Assembly (NCBI RefSeq): GCF_000716335.1
Contig: NZ_KL591037.1
Span: forward strand, 1-24,536
DNA length: 24,536 nucleotides
Direction: 5' to 3'
DNA from: Streptomyces sp. NRRL S-118
GTDB taxonomy: Bacteria; Actinomycetota; Actinomycetes; Streptomycetales; Streptomycetaceae
Shown here: positions 8,032 to 15,277 of the stretch, in pieces
Numbering within the stretch: the first letter of the stretch is position 1
Layout of the letters: the number at the start of each line of letters is the position of its first letter
Notes under the pieces: model-generated
Told to the model about the DNA's origin: nothing
The model's input: only the letters and a program-made list of their open reading frames with translations
Database searches by the model: none
Program-made: the position numbers and the translations under genes

Positions 8032-10065
8032 TCACCACAGGCGCGCTCCTGGCGGGGCGAGGCGCAGATGGCCTTCGGGGATGAGGGAGGCCACGTCCTC
8101 ACCGCGAGCGGTGGCGATGACGACTTGCAGCCCGGGCGCCATGTCGGTGAGCTTGACCAGGTCCTGCACCATGAGCCGCAGATCCTTACTGTCGACTTCC
8201 TCGGCTCCGGGGGAATCGACGATCAGCAGTCCGGGGTGGCGGCCGACACCGCTGCGGATGCCGTGCCGCAGCAGCGCAGTCGTGGTGACGATCTTCAACC
8301 GCAGTTGTTCGCCTTCGGTCAGGGAGCCGTAGGTGTGCTGCTGGCCGCCTTTCCACACGGTCAGGGTGGCCCCGGTTCCCAGTTCGACGCGTTGGAGCAT
8401 CTCCAGTCCCAGGGCGCGGCCCATCGTGACGATGTCCTTCTCGACGTCCTTGAGAACTTGCTTCAGGGCAACGGTCCGGCGCGCGTGCGCGGCCTTCTCA
8501 GCGGCCTTGAGGATGGCGTTGGCCACTTCCAGTGGGGTGATGTCGACGGCTGCGTCCAGGTCGGCGAAGCGGCCGGTGCGTTCGGCGACCGCTCCCTCCA
8601 GGCGGGCCACGGCCAGCTCCACAGTGCGCCGTTCGCTGGTGCCGGGATCCTGCAGGGCTCCCTGGAGGGCGGCCTCGGCCCGGGTGACGGCGTCGGCCGC
8701 AGCGGAGGCCTGCGCCTGGGCTGCGGCCAGGAGGCCGGCGGCTTCCTCCGCCTCCTACTGGACGCCGGCCAGAGCCTGCCGCAGATCGTCCGCCGTCTCC
8801 GTCTCTTCGTCACCATGAGCATCGTGGTTGTGGTCGGTGAGCTCCGGCAGGCGGGAGGTGCACAGCGAGCAGTGCCCCTCCTTCTCCCGGGCCCACTGGT
8901 CCCTGGAGACTTTCGTGTCGCAGCGGGGGGCAGACGGTGGGCATCAGGGTGTGGAAGAACGCCTGGGCCGATGCCGCTTCCTGGGCGATCTGCACAGCCT
9001 GGGCGAGGCTGTGCCGTTGCTCTTCCAGGGTGTCGTGCCGCAGGCGGGCTGCCGCGAGCCCGCGTTGCGCATCGCCGGCCGTCGCCGTGGCGGCGGCCAG
9101 CGTCCGGTAGGCCGCGCTCAGGTCGGCGGCGGCCTGCCCTTGTTCGGGCAGCGCCTCAAGGCGGGCGCGTTCGGCCTCCAGCTGCCGGGTGAGCTCGCCC
9201 AGCTGCGCGCGGCGTGCCTGGGCGTCCGCGGCGGCCCGCTGCCGGGCTGCGGACAGCTGGGCGGCCACCACCTTCTGGGCGACCGATGCCGCGACCATGG
9301 TCGGCGCCCAAGGGGCACCCAGGAACAGCTCCAGCAGCCGGGTGGGCAGCGCATTCCTCGACTCGTTGCCCAGCAGGTGCCCCAGGCCCTTGCGGTTGAT
9401 GTACAGGCCGCTGGCGTAGGAGGGCCAGGACAGCTCACCGGTGACCGGCAGCGCCTCCACGTCCCCGCGGGCCTTCTGCTGGGTGCGCAGAGGTTCCAGT
9501 CCCAGGCGGTCCAGCATGAAGGCGTCCATCGACTCCTCGAAGGCCTTCATACCGTCGAACGACGCCAGTTCAGCGCCGGTCCGTTTCGACACCACGCTGC
9601 CGGTGGGGATGCCGCCGGTCACCGTCATCTCCACCACGAGCGGCTCGTCGTCGAGAAGGAATTCGGTGCGCACGCGGCGCAGCCAGCTGCGCACGTCCCG
9701 CGGCAGGCCCGCCCGACCGCGCAGGCACCACAGGATGATCTCAAGGACGCTGGACTTGCCGGCCTCGTTTTTCCCGTGGAGGCCAAGCACCACATGCCGG
9801 GCCCGGGGCCCCAGTGGAAGCGGAAGGGGATGTCGGCCACGTCCTGCTGCTGGCCGTCGGGAGCCGGGCGGATGCCCTCAAAGTCCACCGCGGTCACCAG
9901 GATCCGGTGGGGGCGCGGGAGGGCGGTGTGCGCCCGTACCCCGTGATCGGCGAGGACCTCGCGCACCACCTCGACCGGCTGCTGGGACGCCCTGGCGATC
10001 TCCTCCAGCCATGCTTCGACCGGTCCTGCTGCGTCGTCTTGGACCTGTGTCATGCTCCGGCTCAC
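8032..10065 (-). pseudogene. Rad50/SMC-like ABC ATPase, disrupted by two frameshifts and a stop
   Basis: Read from GTG 10065 (or ATG 10053), the gene would give about 677 residues: N-terminal region with HRILVTAVDFEGIRP, Walker A GKNEAGKSS, Gln/Ala/Arg-rich coiled coils flanking a CPRC...CSLC zinc pair, signature-like SLTEGEQLRLKI, and Walker B LLIVDSPGAEEV near the C-terminus. This is the split-ATPase architecture of Rad50/SMC proteins. Three lesions break it: one base missing in the G-run at 9826-9829, one extra base in the G-run at 8925-8930, and TAG at 8755-8757. The two indels compensate, so the reading frame before and after is the same. Its start overlaps the previous stop (GTGA, 10062-10065). 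Either it is a decayed gene or the homopolymer indels are sequencing errors; the TAG would remain in either case unless it too is an error. Confidence 0.8.
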
Positions 10066-10730
10066 GCCGCCAGCCCCTCCCGTGCCAATGCCGTCTCCAG
10101 GCGCTGCCTGACTCGGGCGGTGATCCCTCCGACGAGCCGCCCCTCCGGAGTGCCCGCGTACTCCTCATGTCCGTACTGCAGCGCTTTGAGCTGTCCCCCG
10201 GACATGCCTTCCGCCGCGATCGCCACATACGCGGCCTGCTGGTCGTACCAGGCCAGAAGCGGCTGCGTGGTGCGCAGTTCCTGCGCTCGGGCTGCCCCGG
10301 CTTGCAGCAGGTAGTAGTCGCGGCGCCGTACCTTGGCGTCGGTCACTCGGCCTGCCCGCCGGATGGCGATCAGCTCCAGGTGCCGCAGCACACTCAGCGC
10401 GTTGTTCAACTGCTCGAATGCCCCGTGTCGGCCCCGCAGCATCCGGTAGGTGTGCAGCTCCGGCTCCCGCTCTTCGAGCACTGCTCGTGCATCCAGGAGG
10501 CGCTGACCGGGCAGGCGGCCCTCTTCGCACCCGGAGATGATCACATTGGTGAGGTAGTCCGGATTGCGTATGAGGAAGTCCAGCTTCTGCAACTTCCGCT
10601 CGGACTGAATCACCCGCACCGCCGACTCCGGCACGCCGTCCCCGGCCCGGCACGCATCCCCCAGCCGGTCCAGAATGAACAGCATCCGTACCGCTGTCTG
10701 TCCCGTGGTCGGAGCAACGATCCCGACCAC
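10062..10730 (-). CDS. Small middle-component-like protein of an ABC-ATPase operon, 222 aa
   Basis: The first gene of the operon encodes a helical protein with a probable winged-helix segment (AVRMLFILDRLGDAC through VIISGCEEGRLPG), a central region with ALSVLRHLELIAIRR followed by RRDYYLLQAG, which resembles a wHTH wing, and a helical C-terminus. Size, position and four-base overlap with a Rad50-like ATPase gene match the adaptor or 'middle component' of ABC-three-component conflict systems described from comparative genomics. I cannot assign it to a numbered family. GTG 10730 gives the full length; ATG 10685 is the alternative and would remove 15 residues of weak coding character. Probable role: link the nuclease effector to the ATPase. 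The function is inferred from context. Confidence 0.65.
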   Translation of the reverse strand: MVGIVAPTTGQTAVRMLFILDRLGDACRAGDGVPESAVRVIQSERKLQKLDFLIRNPDYLTNVIISGCEEGRLPGQRLLDARAVLEEREPELHTYRMLRGRHGAFEQLNNALSVLRHLELIAIRRAGRVTDAKVRRRDYYLLQAGAARAQELRTTQPLLAWYDQQAAYVAIAAEGMSGGQLKALQYGHEEYAGTPEGRLVGGITARVRQRLETALAREGLAA

Positions 10731-10785
10731 CCCCTCACTCGAGACATCGCCCTACCACACACGTCGGCATCGCTCTGCTGCCGGG

Positions 10786-10815
10786 TGCATACGTGCAGTG
10801 ACCATACCGGCTCAA
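10786..10815 (-). promoter_or_regulatory. Candidate promoter of the three-gene conflict operon
   Basis: On the minus strand TTGAGC (10815-10810) and TATGCA (10791-10786) are separated by 18 bases, about 55 bases ahead of GTG 10730. It is a sigma-70-like match judged by eye. Confidence 0.3.
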
Positions 10816-10903
10816 CATCGACGCGGGGAGAGGTTCAACAACAAGATCGAGGGGCGTGCACAAGCTGTCCCTCGTCCGTGTCCGGCGAGGATCGGGTGGG
10901 CGT

Positions 10904-11993
10904 TCAAGCCGGGACAGCGGGGACGGCGGCCTCGGTCGTCCAGTCGCCGTCGAAGAGTGCGGCGACCAGGCTGGCGTGGTCGGCGGGGAGCTGGCCTGTG
11001 CGGTGCTTGGTGCGGGCTTTGGCGAGCCAGGCGCCGATCTTGACGGTGTCGCCGTCGACGCGGATGGTCTCGCGCGCGGCCGGGATGCGGCCTTCGCGGT
11101 GGAGGAAGAGTTCCAGGAGCTGGACGGTCTGGGCGAAGGTGCGGCGGGTGCGGCGGGCCGGGGCGAGTGGGTTGGTCGCGGGGGTGAGGTCGAGGGCGGT
11201 CATCAGGTGCTGCTGGCCGGGGTGGAGGGTCTGCCAGGTGGTGAGCTGGCGGTGGAGCCAGGAGCCGATCTTCACCCCGGCCAGGAGAGTGTCGCGGGTG
11301 AGTGCGGCCGGGTCGGCGCCGGAGGCGAGGTGGGCGCGCAGCAGGTGGTACTTGCGGTGCCAGTCCGCGCCGTGCGGGAGACACCAGTCGGGGGCGAGAC
11401 GGGTGAGGGCGTCGGCGCGCGCGCTGGCCAGCTCGTTCTTGGCGGCGTGGTGGCGTTGTTCGGCGAGCCAGGCGCCGATGGGGGTGGTGGCGGGGGCGGC
11501 GAGGTGGCCGTGGGTGCGCAGGTAGTCGGCGGCGGCGGTGAGGCGGGCGCGCCAGGCGGCGTCGTGCTTGTCCCAGATCATGCCGAGGGCGTCGAGTTCG
11601 GCGATCCAGTCGGCTTCGAGGCGGCCGGCTTTTGCGGCGTCGCGCATGGTGGTGATGAAGGTGCCGAGTGTGTAGCCGGTGGGGTCGGTGTAGTCGGTGG
11701 GGACATCGAGGTGGCCGTAGTTGTCGCGGTAGGCCTGGGCGGCGGCGAGCCCGAGGCGGCGGGAGCGGGATGTGGCCGGGTCGCGGGGGTTGAAGGAGGC
11801 AAGGTCCATCGCGCGGGCGATGCGTTCTGGGTGGACGGTGAAATCGAAGTGCCAGCGGCGTTCGATGACGTCGCTGGTCTCGCGTGGGAGGCGGTTGGCC
11901 TTGTCGGGGAGGCGTTCGAGGATGCGGTGGTCGTGGCTGGCCAGCGCGCAGGCGATCGGGCCGTCGGCCCGAGACGCTCCAGTAGGCTGCGCT
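10904..11993 (-). pseudogene. C-terminal part of a DEAD/DEAH helicase with helicase-associated repeats
   Basis: From ATG 11809 the frame gives 301 residues, but coding sequence continues upstream to near 11993 in the same frame (including RETSDVIERRWHFDF and HPERIARAMDLASF) with no ATG or GTG start, before a TAG near 12032. The protein has about four helicase-associated (HA, PF03457) repeats; the first reads AYRDNYGHLDVPTDY...GYTLGTFI...WIAELDALGMIWD. HA repeats normally follow the two RecA-like motor domains of large helicases, which are absent here. The fragment stops where the oppositely oriented 11998 gene begins, so the 5' part was probably lost in a rearrangement. The 301-residue frame itself is intact and could still be translated. 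HA helicases are frequent in Streptomyces arms and defence regions. Confidence 0.7.
11983..11988 (+). promoter_or_regulatory. TAGGCT -10 hexamer for a probable leaderless transcript
   Basis: TAGGCT lies nine bases ahead of ATG 11998 and no ribosome binding site is visible. This spacing is typical of leaderless Streptomyces mRNAs starting at or next to the ATG. I see no convincing -35. Confidence 0.35.
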
Positions 11994-11997
11994 GGCC

Positions 11998-12804
11998 ATG
12001 GGTACGAACGCCGAACCCGATCAGGCCCGGCCTACCACGAACGCTGCTGGTCCGCCGATCCGGCAGCTGTTCCGGGACGTCATCGCCGACCGCATGCAGG
12101 GCCCCAGGTCGCCCCAGGCCGCGATGCTGTTCGACGGAGAGGTCGACCCTTGCTGGGACGACCGGAGCTTCCTCGGCGAGTTCTACAGCGAGATCCTTCA
12201 CCAGGACACCTGCCAGCCGGCCACCGCTGACGGCCTCGCCCTGGTCACAGCCCTCGCGGTCGATGACCGCATTCCCGCCCGGCACCGGTTCCAAGCCGTC
12301 GACCTGCTGTTCAGGGCTGCCACTGTCGCCGAGCGCCATCTTGCCGAGACCTGGCCGGCCACCCCGCAGCATGCCGATCCCGACAGCGAGGCCCGCGCCC
12401 GCAGCGCGGTCCAGGATCACCTTCCAGCTCTACTGGCCCGTTGGTCGGCCGAATGCCCAGCGGTTCGCCTCGCCCTCGCCGGACTCGCCGTGCTCTTCCC
12501 GACGGACCGCACCCTGCCCGCCTTGACACCGCGCCTTCAAACCTTCACGCACCAGCACACCCATGGCACCGACATCGGCGATTACGTGCGGTTCGTCCTC
12601 GTCCTGGCCACCCAGAACGACCACCAGATCCTCACTGCGACGGAGAAGCTCACTGACGCCTACTGGACGGGAACAGCGCGCGGAGGACCAGCCCGGCCAC
12701 GAGCCCTCCACCTCCTCGGCCAGATACTGACGAAGATCGGAATGGGGCACCCGAGCACCCGCCGGGCAGTGACGCACCGCGCGACGCTCGCACTGCTACC
12801 TTGA
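11998..12804 (+). CDS. Hypothetical protein, helical, 268 aa
   Basis: I do not recognise this protein. After a polar first 25 residues the sequence is a run of amphipathic helices (AVDDRIPARHRFQAVDLLFRAA; HLPALLARWSAECPAVRLALAGLAVLF; DYVRFVLVLATQND), suggesting an alpha-alpha superhelix such as HEAT or TPR-like repeats. No signal peptide, membrane segment or catalytic motif is seen. It begins immediately beside the truncated helicase, divergently oriented, and is followed by a perfect 15-bp inverted repeat. ATG 11998 is supported by the closely spaced -10 hexamer and not by a ribosome binding site. The gene may have been brought next to the helicase by the event that removed the helicase motor. 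Confidence 0.65.
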   Translation: MGTNAEPDQARPTTNAAGPPIRQLFRDVIADRMQGPRSPQAAMLFDGEVDPCWDDRSFLGEFYSEILHQDTCQPATADGLALVTALAVDDRIPARHRFQAVDLLFRAATVAERHLAETWPATPQHADPDSEARARSAVQDHLPALLARWSAECPAVRLALAGLAVLFPTDRTLPALTPRLQTFTHQHTHGTDIGDYVRFVLVLATQNDHQILTATEKLTDAYWTGTARGGPARPRALHLLGQILTKIGMGHPSTRRAVTHRATLALLP

Positions 12805-12818
12805 CGAGCTGGATCTGA

Positions 12819-13099
12819 GCCTTCACCGGCACCACTACGTTGCGACTCTTCGTCGAGCGGATCGACGAAGAGTCGCTCGACGAAGGAACGGGACCGAATC
12901 CTTTCTTCACCACGGTGTTCGAGGGCCGCTCGCACTGGCCGATGGGCGGCTGGCCATCGGTGACGTCATGAGCGAGACCCGCTTCGTCAAACTCATCGGC
13001 GAGTCGGGCAGACGGTGGGTCCGGGCAGCGGCGGGGCGCATGGCCTGGAAGCGTGGGTCAGCAGATACGGAGGGACACGATTCGTCCGTTGACAGGTAG
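12819..13099 (+). pseudogene. Two short coupled reading frames, probable gene remnants
   Basis: An open stretch from 12819 to the TGA at 12969-12971 reads like coding sequence (LFVERIDEESLDEGTGPN, then FFTTVFEGRSHWPMGGW) but has no good start; TTG 12840 is the only candidate. A second frame, ATG 12968 to TAG 13097-13099 (43 residues, beginning MSETRFVKLIGESG), overlaps the first by ATGA and runs 42 bases into the 3' end of the opposing AraC gene. The ATGA overlap and protein-like composition suggest a decayed small operon or two real small genes. The hairpin at 12842-12876 lies inside the first frame. Low confidence. Confidence 0.35.
12842..12876. repeat. Perfect 15-bp inverted repeat, hairpin or operator-like
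   Basis: GCGACTCTTCGTCGA (12842-12856) and TCGACGAAGAGTCGC (12862-12876) are exact reverse complements around a 5-nt spacer, 38 bases past the stop of the 11998 gene. It may act as a terminator, although no T-run follows. A third arm, GCTCGACGAAG at 12875-12885, can pair with CTTCGTCGAGC at 12848-12858, giving an alternative fold. Confidence 0.7.
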
Positions 13100-13936
13100 G
13101 GCGGTCGTGTTGCCAGGCTGGTTGGCGAACCGGCGGAACTGGTTTGCCGTCAGCCCGGTGAGCGAACGGAACTCGCGCGACAGGTGCGATTGGTCGTGGT
13201 AGCCGCACAGTGCGGCGATCTCCGCCCAGTTCCCGTCGATGGCTTGCGGCATTGTGATAACCCTCTGAAAGCGCAGTATCCGTGCCAGCCGTTTCGGCGG
13301 CAGCCCGATCTGGTCGCGGAACAGCGCCTCCAATCGGCGTCGGCAGCGTCCGGTTGCTGCGGAGAGGTCGCCTACCGTCATCGTCCCGCCCGAAGCACTC
13401 AGGCGATGCCATGCCTCCGCGACTACCGGTGAGGGTCCCGGTCGCACGGCCAGCCGTCTGGCAATCGCCTCATCAAGCACCTTCCAGCGCCGTGCCCACT
13501 CCGAAGTCTGAGCCAGGCGGCCGACCAGTTGGTTCACCCACGTTCTGCCCAGCACGTCGGCTGGATCCACCATCGTGTCCGCGAGGTGCCACATCGGCAG
13601 GCCGAGCATGCTGTATGCGCCCATCGGCGTAAAGTCGATCTGCACTCCCTGAGCCGTACCGCTGACCTCGGTGCTGACGGCGGTGGTGTGCAGGCCGATC
13701 AAGGCGGCTTCCCAGCGCGTGCCCGCCAGAGCCTCGTTGCGGGTAGCAAGGACTCGCACTGGGTCACCCCAGGACAGCAGCAGACTGACGGTCGTCGCCG
13801 GGATGGACAGTTTGTGCCGCGGAGGGGCGCCGTGCATGAGATAGCCGGTGTAGCTCACGACATGGGCCCGTAACCACTGAGGTGACGGCCGCACGGCCCG
13901 CTCGGCCGTCGGCCGCGCCTGGATGTGTCTCCCCAC
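13058..13936 (-). CDS. AraC-family transcriptional regulator, 292 aa
   Basis: GTG 13936 is preferred because GGGGAGGGA lies about eight bases upstream; ATG 13963 would add nine residues. The N-terminal about 150 residues form a cupin-like ligand domain (SYTGYLMHGAPPRHKL and VQIDFTPMGAYSMLGLP), similar to the actinobacterial regulators annotated with DUF6597. The C-terminal about 90 residues hold the double helix-turn-helix of AraC proteins: MTVGDLSAATGRCRRRLEALFRD, then NWAEIAALCGYHDQSHLSREFRSLTG. This second motif (ALCGYxDQSHLxREF) is diagnostic. It is transcribed away from the secreted-protein gene at 14242 across a 305-bp gap, so it may regulate that gene or itself; the ligand is unknown. 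Confidence 0.9.
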   Translation of the reverse strand: MGRHIQARPTAERAVRPSPQWLRAHVVSYTGYLMHGAPPRHKLSIPATTVSLLLSWGDPVRVLATRNEALAGTRWEAALIGLHTTAVSTEVSGTAQGVQIDFTPMGAYSMLGLPMWHLADTMVDPADVLGRTWVNQLVGRLAQTSEWARRWKVLDEAIARRLAVRPGPSPVVAEAWHRLSASGGTMTVGDLSAATGRCRRRLEALFRDQIGLPPKRLARILRFQRVITMPQAIDGNWAEIAALCGYHDQSHLSREFRSLTGLTANQFRRFANQPGNTTALPVNGRIVSLRIC

Positions 13937-14241
13937 GGCCAGTTCCCTCCCCGCAGTTCGCATTCGTACAAGACGGTCAGCCGCCCCTGACCTCAGTGTG
14001 GAAGCGCAGCCGGCCCCTATGAAGGACAGATCGAGCCGAGAACCTCGTGCGTCTTAGCAGGGGTGTTCAACGACGAATCTGGAGTATCCATAACTAAAGG
14101 GTCTGCCACGGCTTCTCGGTCGCGGGCTTGTAAACGTCTCCTCGGACCACGTGAATGATCCAGCGACGTCAACGCCCGGACATTGGCTGAGCGTGATGGC
14201 TGCTGTTAACCGGGACACCTCTGCATGAAGGGAATCTGGCC
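13937..14241. other. Divergent intergenic region between AraC regulator and secreted protein
   Basis: No gene is supported. The stretch near 14055-14100 is notably AT-rich compared with its surroundings. It should contain the AraC gene promoter and the 14242 promoter, and possibly an AraC-type operator, but I found no clear direct-repeat pair. Confidence 0.4.
14183..14212 (+). promoter_or_regulatory. Candidate promoter of the small secreted protein gene
   Basis: TTGGCT (14183-14188) and TAACCG (14207-14212) are 18 bases apart; a start near 14219 would give a short leader containing the GAAGGGA ribosome binding site before ATG 14242. The -10 is imperfect. Confidence 0.35.
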
Positions 14242-14595
14242 ATGTACTTACGACGTCTGGCCGCTGGCCTCGCAGTCGCTGCCGCGCTCGCCGTCGGCAC
14301 CGCTGTTCCCACCGCTTCCCCCGCCTTCGCGGCCGACTGCTGGGACCCCAACGAGGACTCCGGGGGAACACGCGTCGAGACTAAGAACGGCGAGTCCGCC
14401 GTCTTCCACCATGGCCCTTACGGGGCCTGCCCCGGAGGAACGGTCTACAGGCGGTACGTGTACCTCACCTGCCACTACCAGAATTCGTACGGCAGCCACT
14501 GGTTCCACGCCCGCGACATCGGCTGGATCTACCACAGCTACCTGAGCATGAGCGGCAGCGAGTGGCCTGACCGCACCTGCACACGCAGGAGCTAG
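14242..14595 (+). CDS. Small secreted cysteine-containing protein, 117 aa
   Basis: ATG 14242 has GAAGGGA eight bases upstream. Residues 1-30 are a Sec signal peptide: YLRR n-region, Ala/Val core, and ASPAFA before the predicted cut ahead of ADCW. The mature protein is about 87 residues with four Cys (C33, C63, C77, C113), enough for two disulphides, and is rich in Tyr, His, Ser and Gly. GWIYHSYLS near residue 95 resembles the W-x-Y strand of SH3-like domains in secreted actinobacterial proteins, a weak likeness only. Codon 3 is TTA, a rare codon in Streptomyces read by the bldA tRNA, so expression may be tied to development. Its own promoter and the divergent AraC gene suggest independent regulation. 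Function unknown. Confidence 0.75.
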   Translation: MYLRRLAAGLAVAAALAVGTAVPTASPAFAADCWDPNEDSGGTRVETKNGESAVFHHGPYGACPGGTVYRRYVYLTCHYQNSYGSHWFHARDIGWIYHSYLSMSGSEWPDRTCTRRS

Positions 14596-14596
14596 T

Positions 14597-14612
14597 CAGC
14601 GTTATAACGCTG
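14597..14612. terminator. Perfect 16-bp palindrome after the secreted protein gene
   Basis: CAGCGTTATAACGCTG is self-complementary across all 16 bases and begins one base after the stop. As RNA it could form a 6-bp stem with a TATA loop. It could be a weak terminator or a protein-binding palindrome. Confidence 0.4.
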
Positions 14613-14679
14613 GATCGGCAGCAAAGCTGGCGGGATCACTTGCTTCGAAGGTGAGGCAGAAGACGAAGGCGGACCAACA

Positions 14680-14823
14680 TCACTCAGAAGCCCTCGTGCA
14701 GATCTTCCGGGAGAACCCGCTGCCGCAAAGCTCACAGGCGAGTTCCTCGCCATCGGTGTACGGCGCCGGGCCGAGCCCACCCCGGACCAGGCCGCGCATC
14801 GACATCCGGCTGGCACATTGCAT
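14680..14823 (-). CDS. Small CxxC-containing ORF, 47 aa
   Basis: ATG 14823 to TGA 14682-14680. The product ends YTDGEELACELCGSGFSRKI plus a short tail; the CELC pair and a third Cys give a zinc-ribbon-like look. Composition from residue 20 onward is protein-like. It begins 15 bases after the repaired stop of the HEPN-like gene at 14839, on the same strand, so it may be the last cistron of that operon or a fragment of a lost gene. There is no clear ribosome binding site. Low confidence. Confidence 0.3.
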   Translation of the reverse strand: MQCASRMSMRGLVRGGLGPAPYTDGEELACELCGSGFSRKICTRASE

Positions 14824-14838
14824 CCCGGCAGGAGTTGC

Positions 14839-15277
14839 TCAGTCTCGCAGTAGCGGTGGCGCTGCCAGAAACGGGTACGTCGAACCGATCGTGCCGCGGG
14901 CGCCTGCCCAGACGCGGTGGCCGGCGTAGCGCTCGTAGTCCCAGACCTCGGTTGCGAGGCGGGCCTGGGACATGGTGCCGTTGTCGAGCTCGAAGAGGTG
15001 GACCTCGCTGGTCTTGGTCGGCCATGCGAGGACGGCGTCGGTGTTGGAGCTCGGAGACGATTGTGAACGAGGTGGTAAGCATCGGTACCGCCATGGCCAG
15101 CGGCATCGCCGCGTGCGTGGTCTGGCCGTGCGCCATGCCGTTGCGGATCTTCCGGCCGTAGTCGAGGTACTCCGCTTGCCGGGCCGTCAGGACGCTTGCG
15201 TCAGCGCCCTGCTTGATGAGCTGGAACAACGGCTTGGTGCCCGCGTCCGGGATGCGGTCGCGCAGCACGATCTCCAC
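14839..15277 (-). pseudogene. HEPN-like protein coupled to the membrane NTPase, frameshifted
   Basis: GTG 15277 follows the TAA of the NTPase gene with no gap, so translation is coupled. The frame gives MEIVLRDRIPDAG, then YGRKIRNGMAHGQTTHAAMP, where R-N-G-M-A-H fits the HEPN R-x4-H motif, then a hydrophobic helix ending SFTIVSEL. After that the frame becomes Arg/Pro-rich noise, while the neighbouring frame continues with clear protein sequence (NTDAVLAWPTKTSEVHLF ... VWDYERYAGHRVWAG ... PPLLRD) to TGA at 14839-14841. One extra base around 15045 accounts for this. The repaired product is about 145 residues. It could be a decayed gene or a base-calling error. HEPN RNase effectors paired with NTPases are known in conflict systems; that role here is inferred. 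Confidence 0.6.

Noticed and set aside
7540..9192. A 550-codon plus-strand open frame
   Set aside because: It lies antisense to the nuclease and ATPase genes and has shadow-type composition.
8925..9829. Programmed frameshifting in the ATPase gene
   Set aside because: The two shifts are in opposite directions at plain G-runs with no slippery heptamer or pseudoknot evident, and a TAG follows. Mutation or read error is simpler.
10812..11999. A 395-codon minus-strand frame rich in Arg and Pro
   Set aside because: It is a neighbouring frame of the helicase-associated-repeat fragment; the repeats are in the other frame.
9441..12526. Two plus-strand open frames over 550 codons (9441-11525 and 10856-12526)
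   Set aside because: Their products are Arg/Ser/Gly-rich mirror images of the minus-strand ATPase, middle-component and helicase genes, without starts or motifs.
14680..15277. Uninterrupted 181-codon minus-strand frame 14732-15277 as the HEPN gene
   Set aside because: Its second half is Arg/Pro-rich noise; the neighbouring frame from about 15045 has clean protein sequence and a proper stop.
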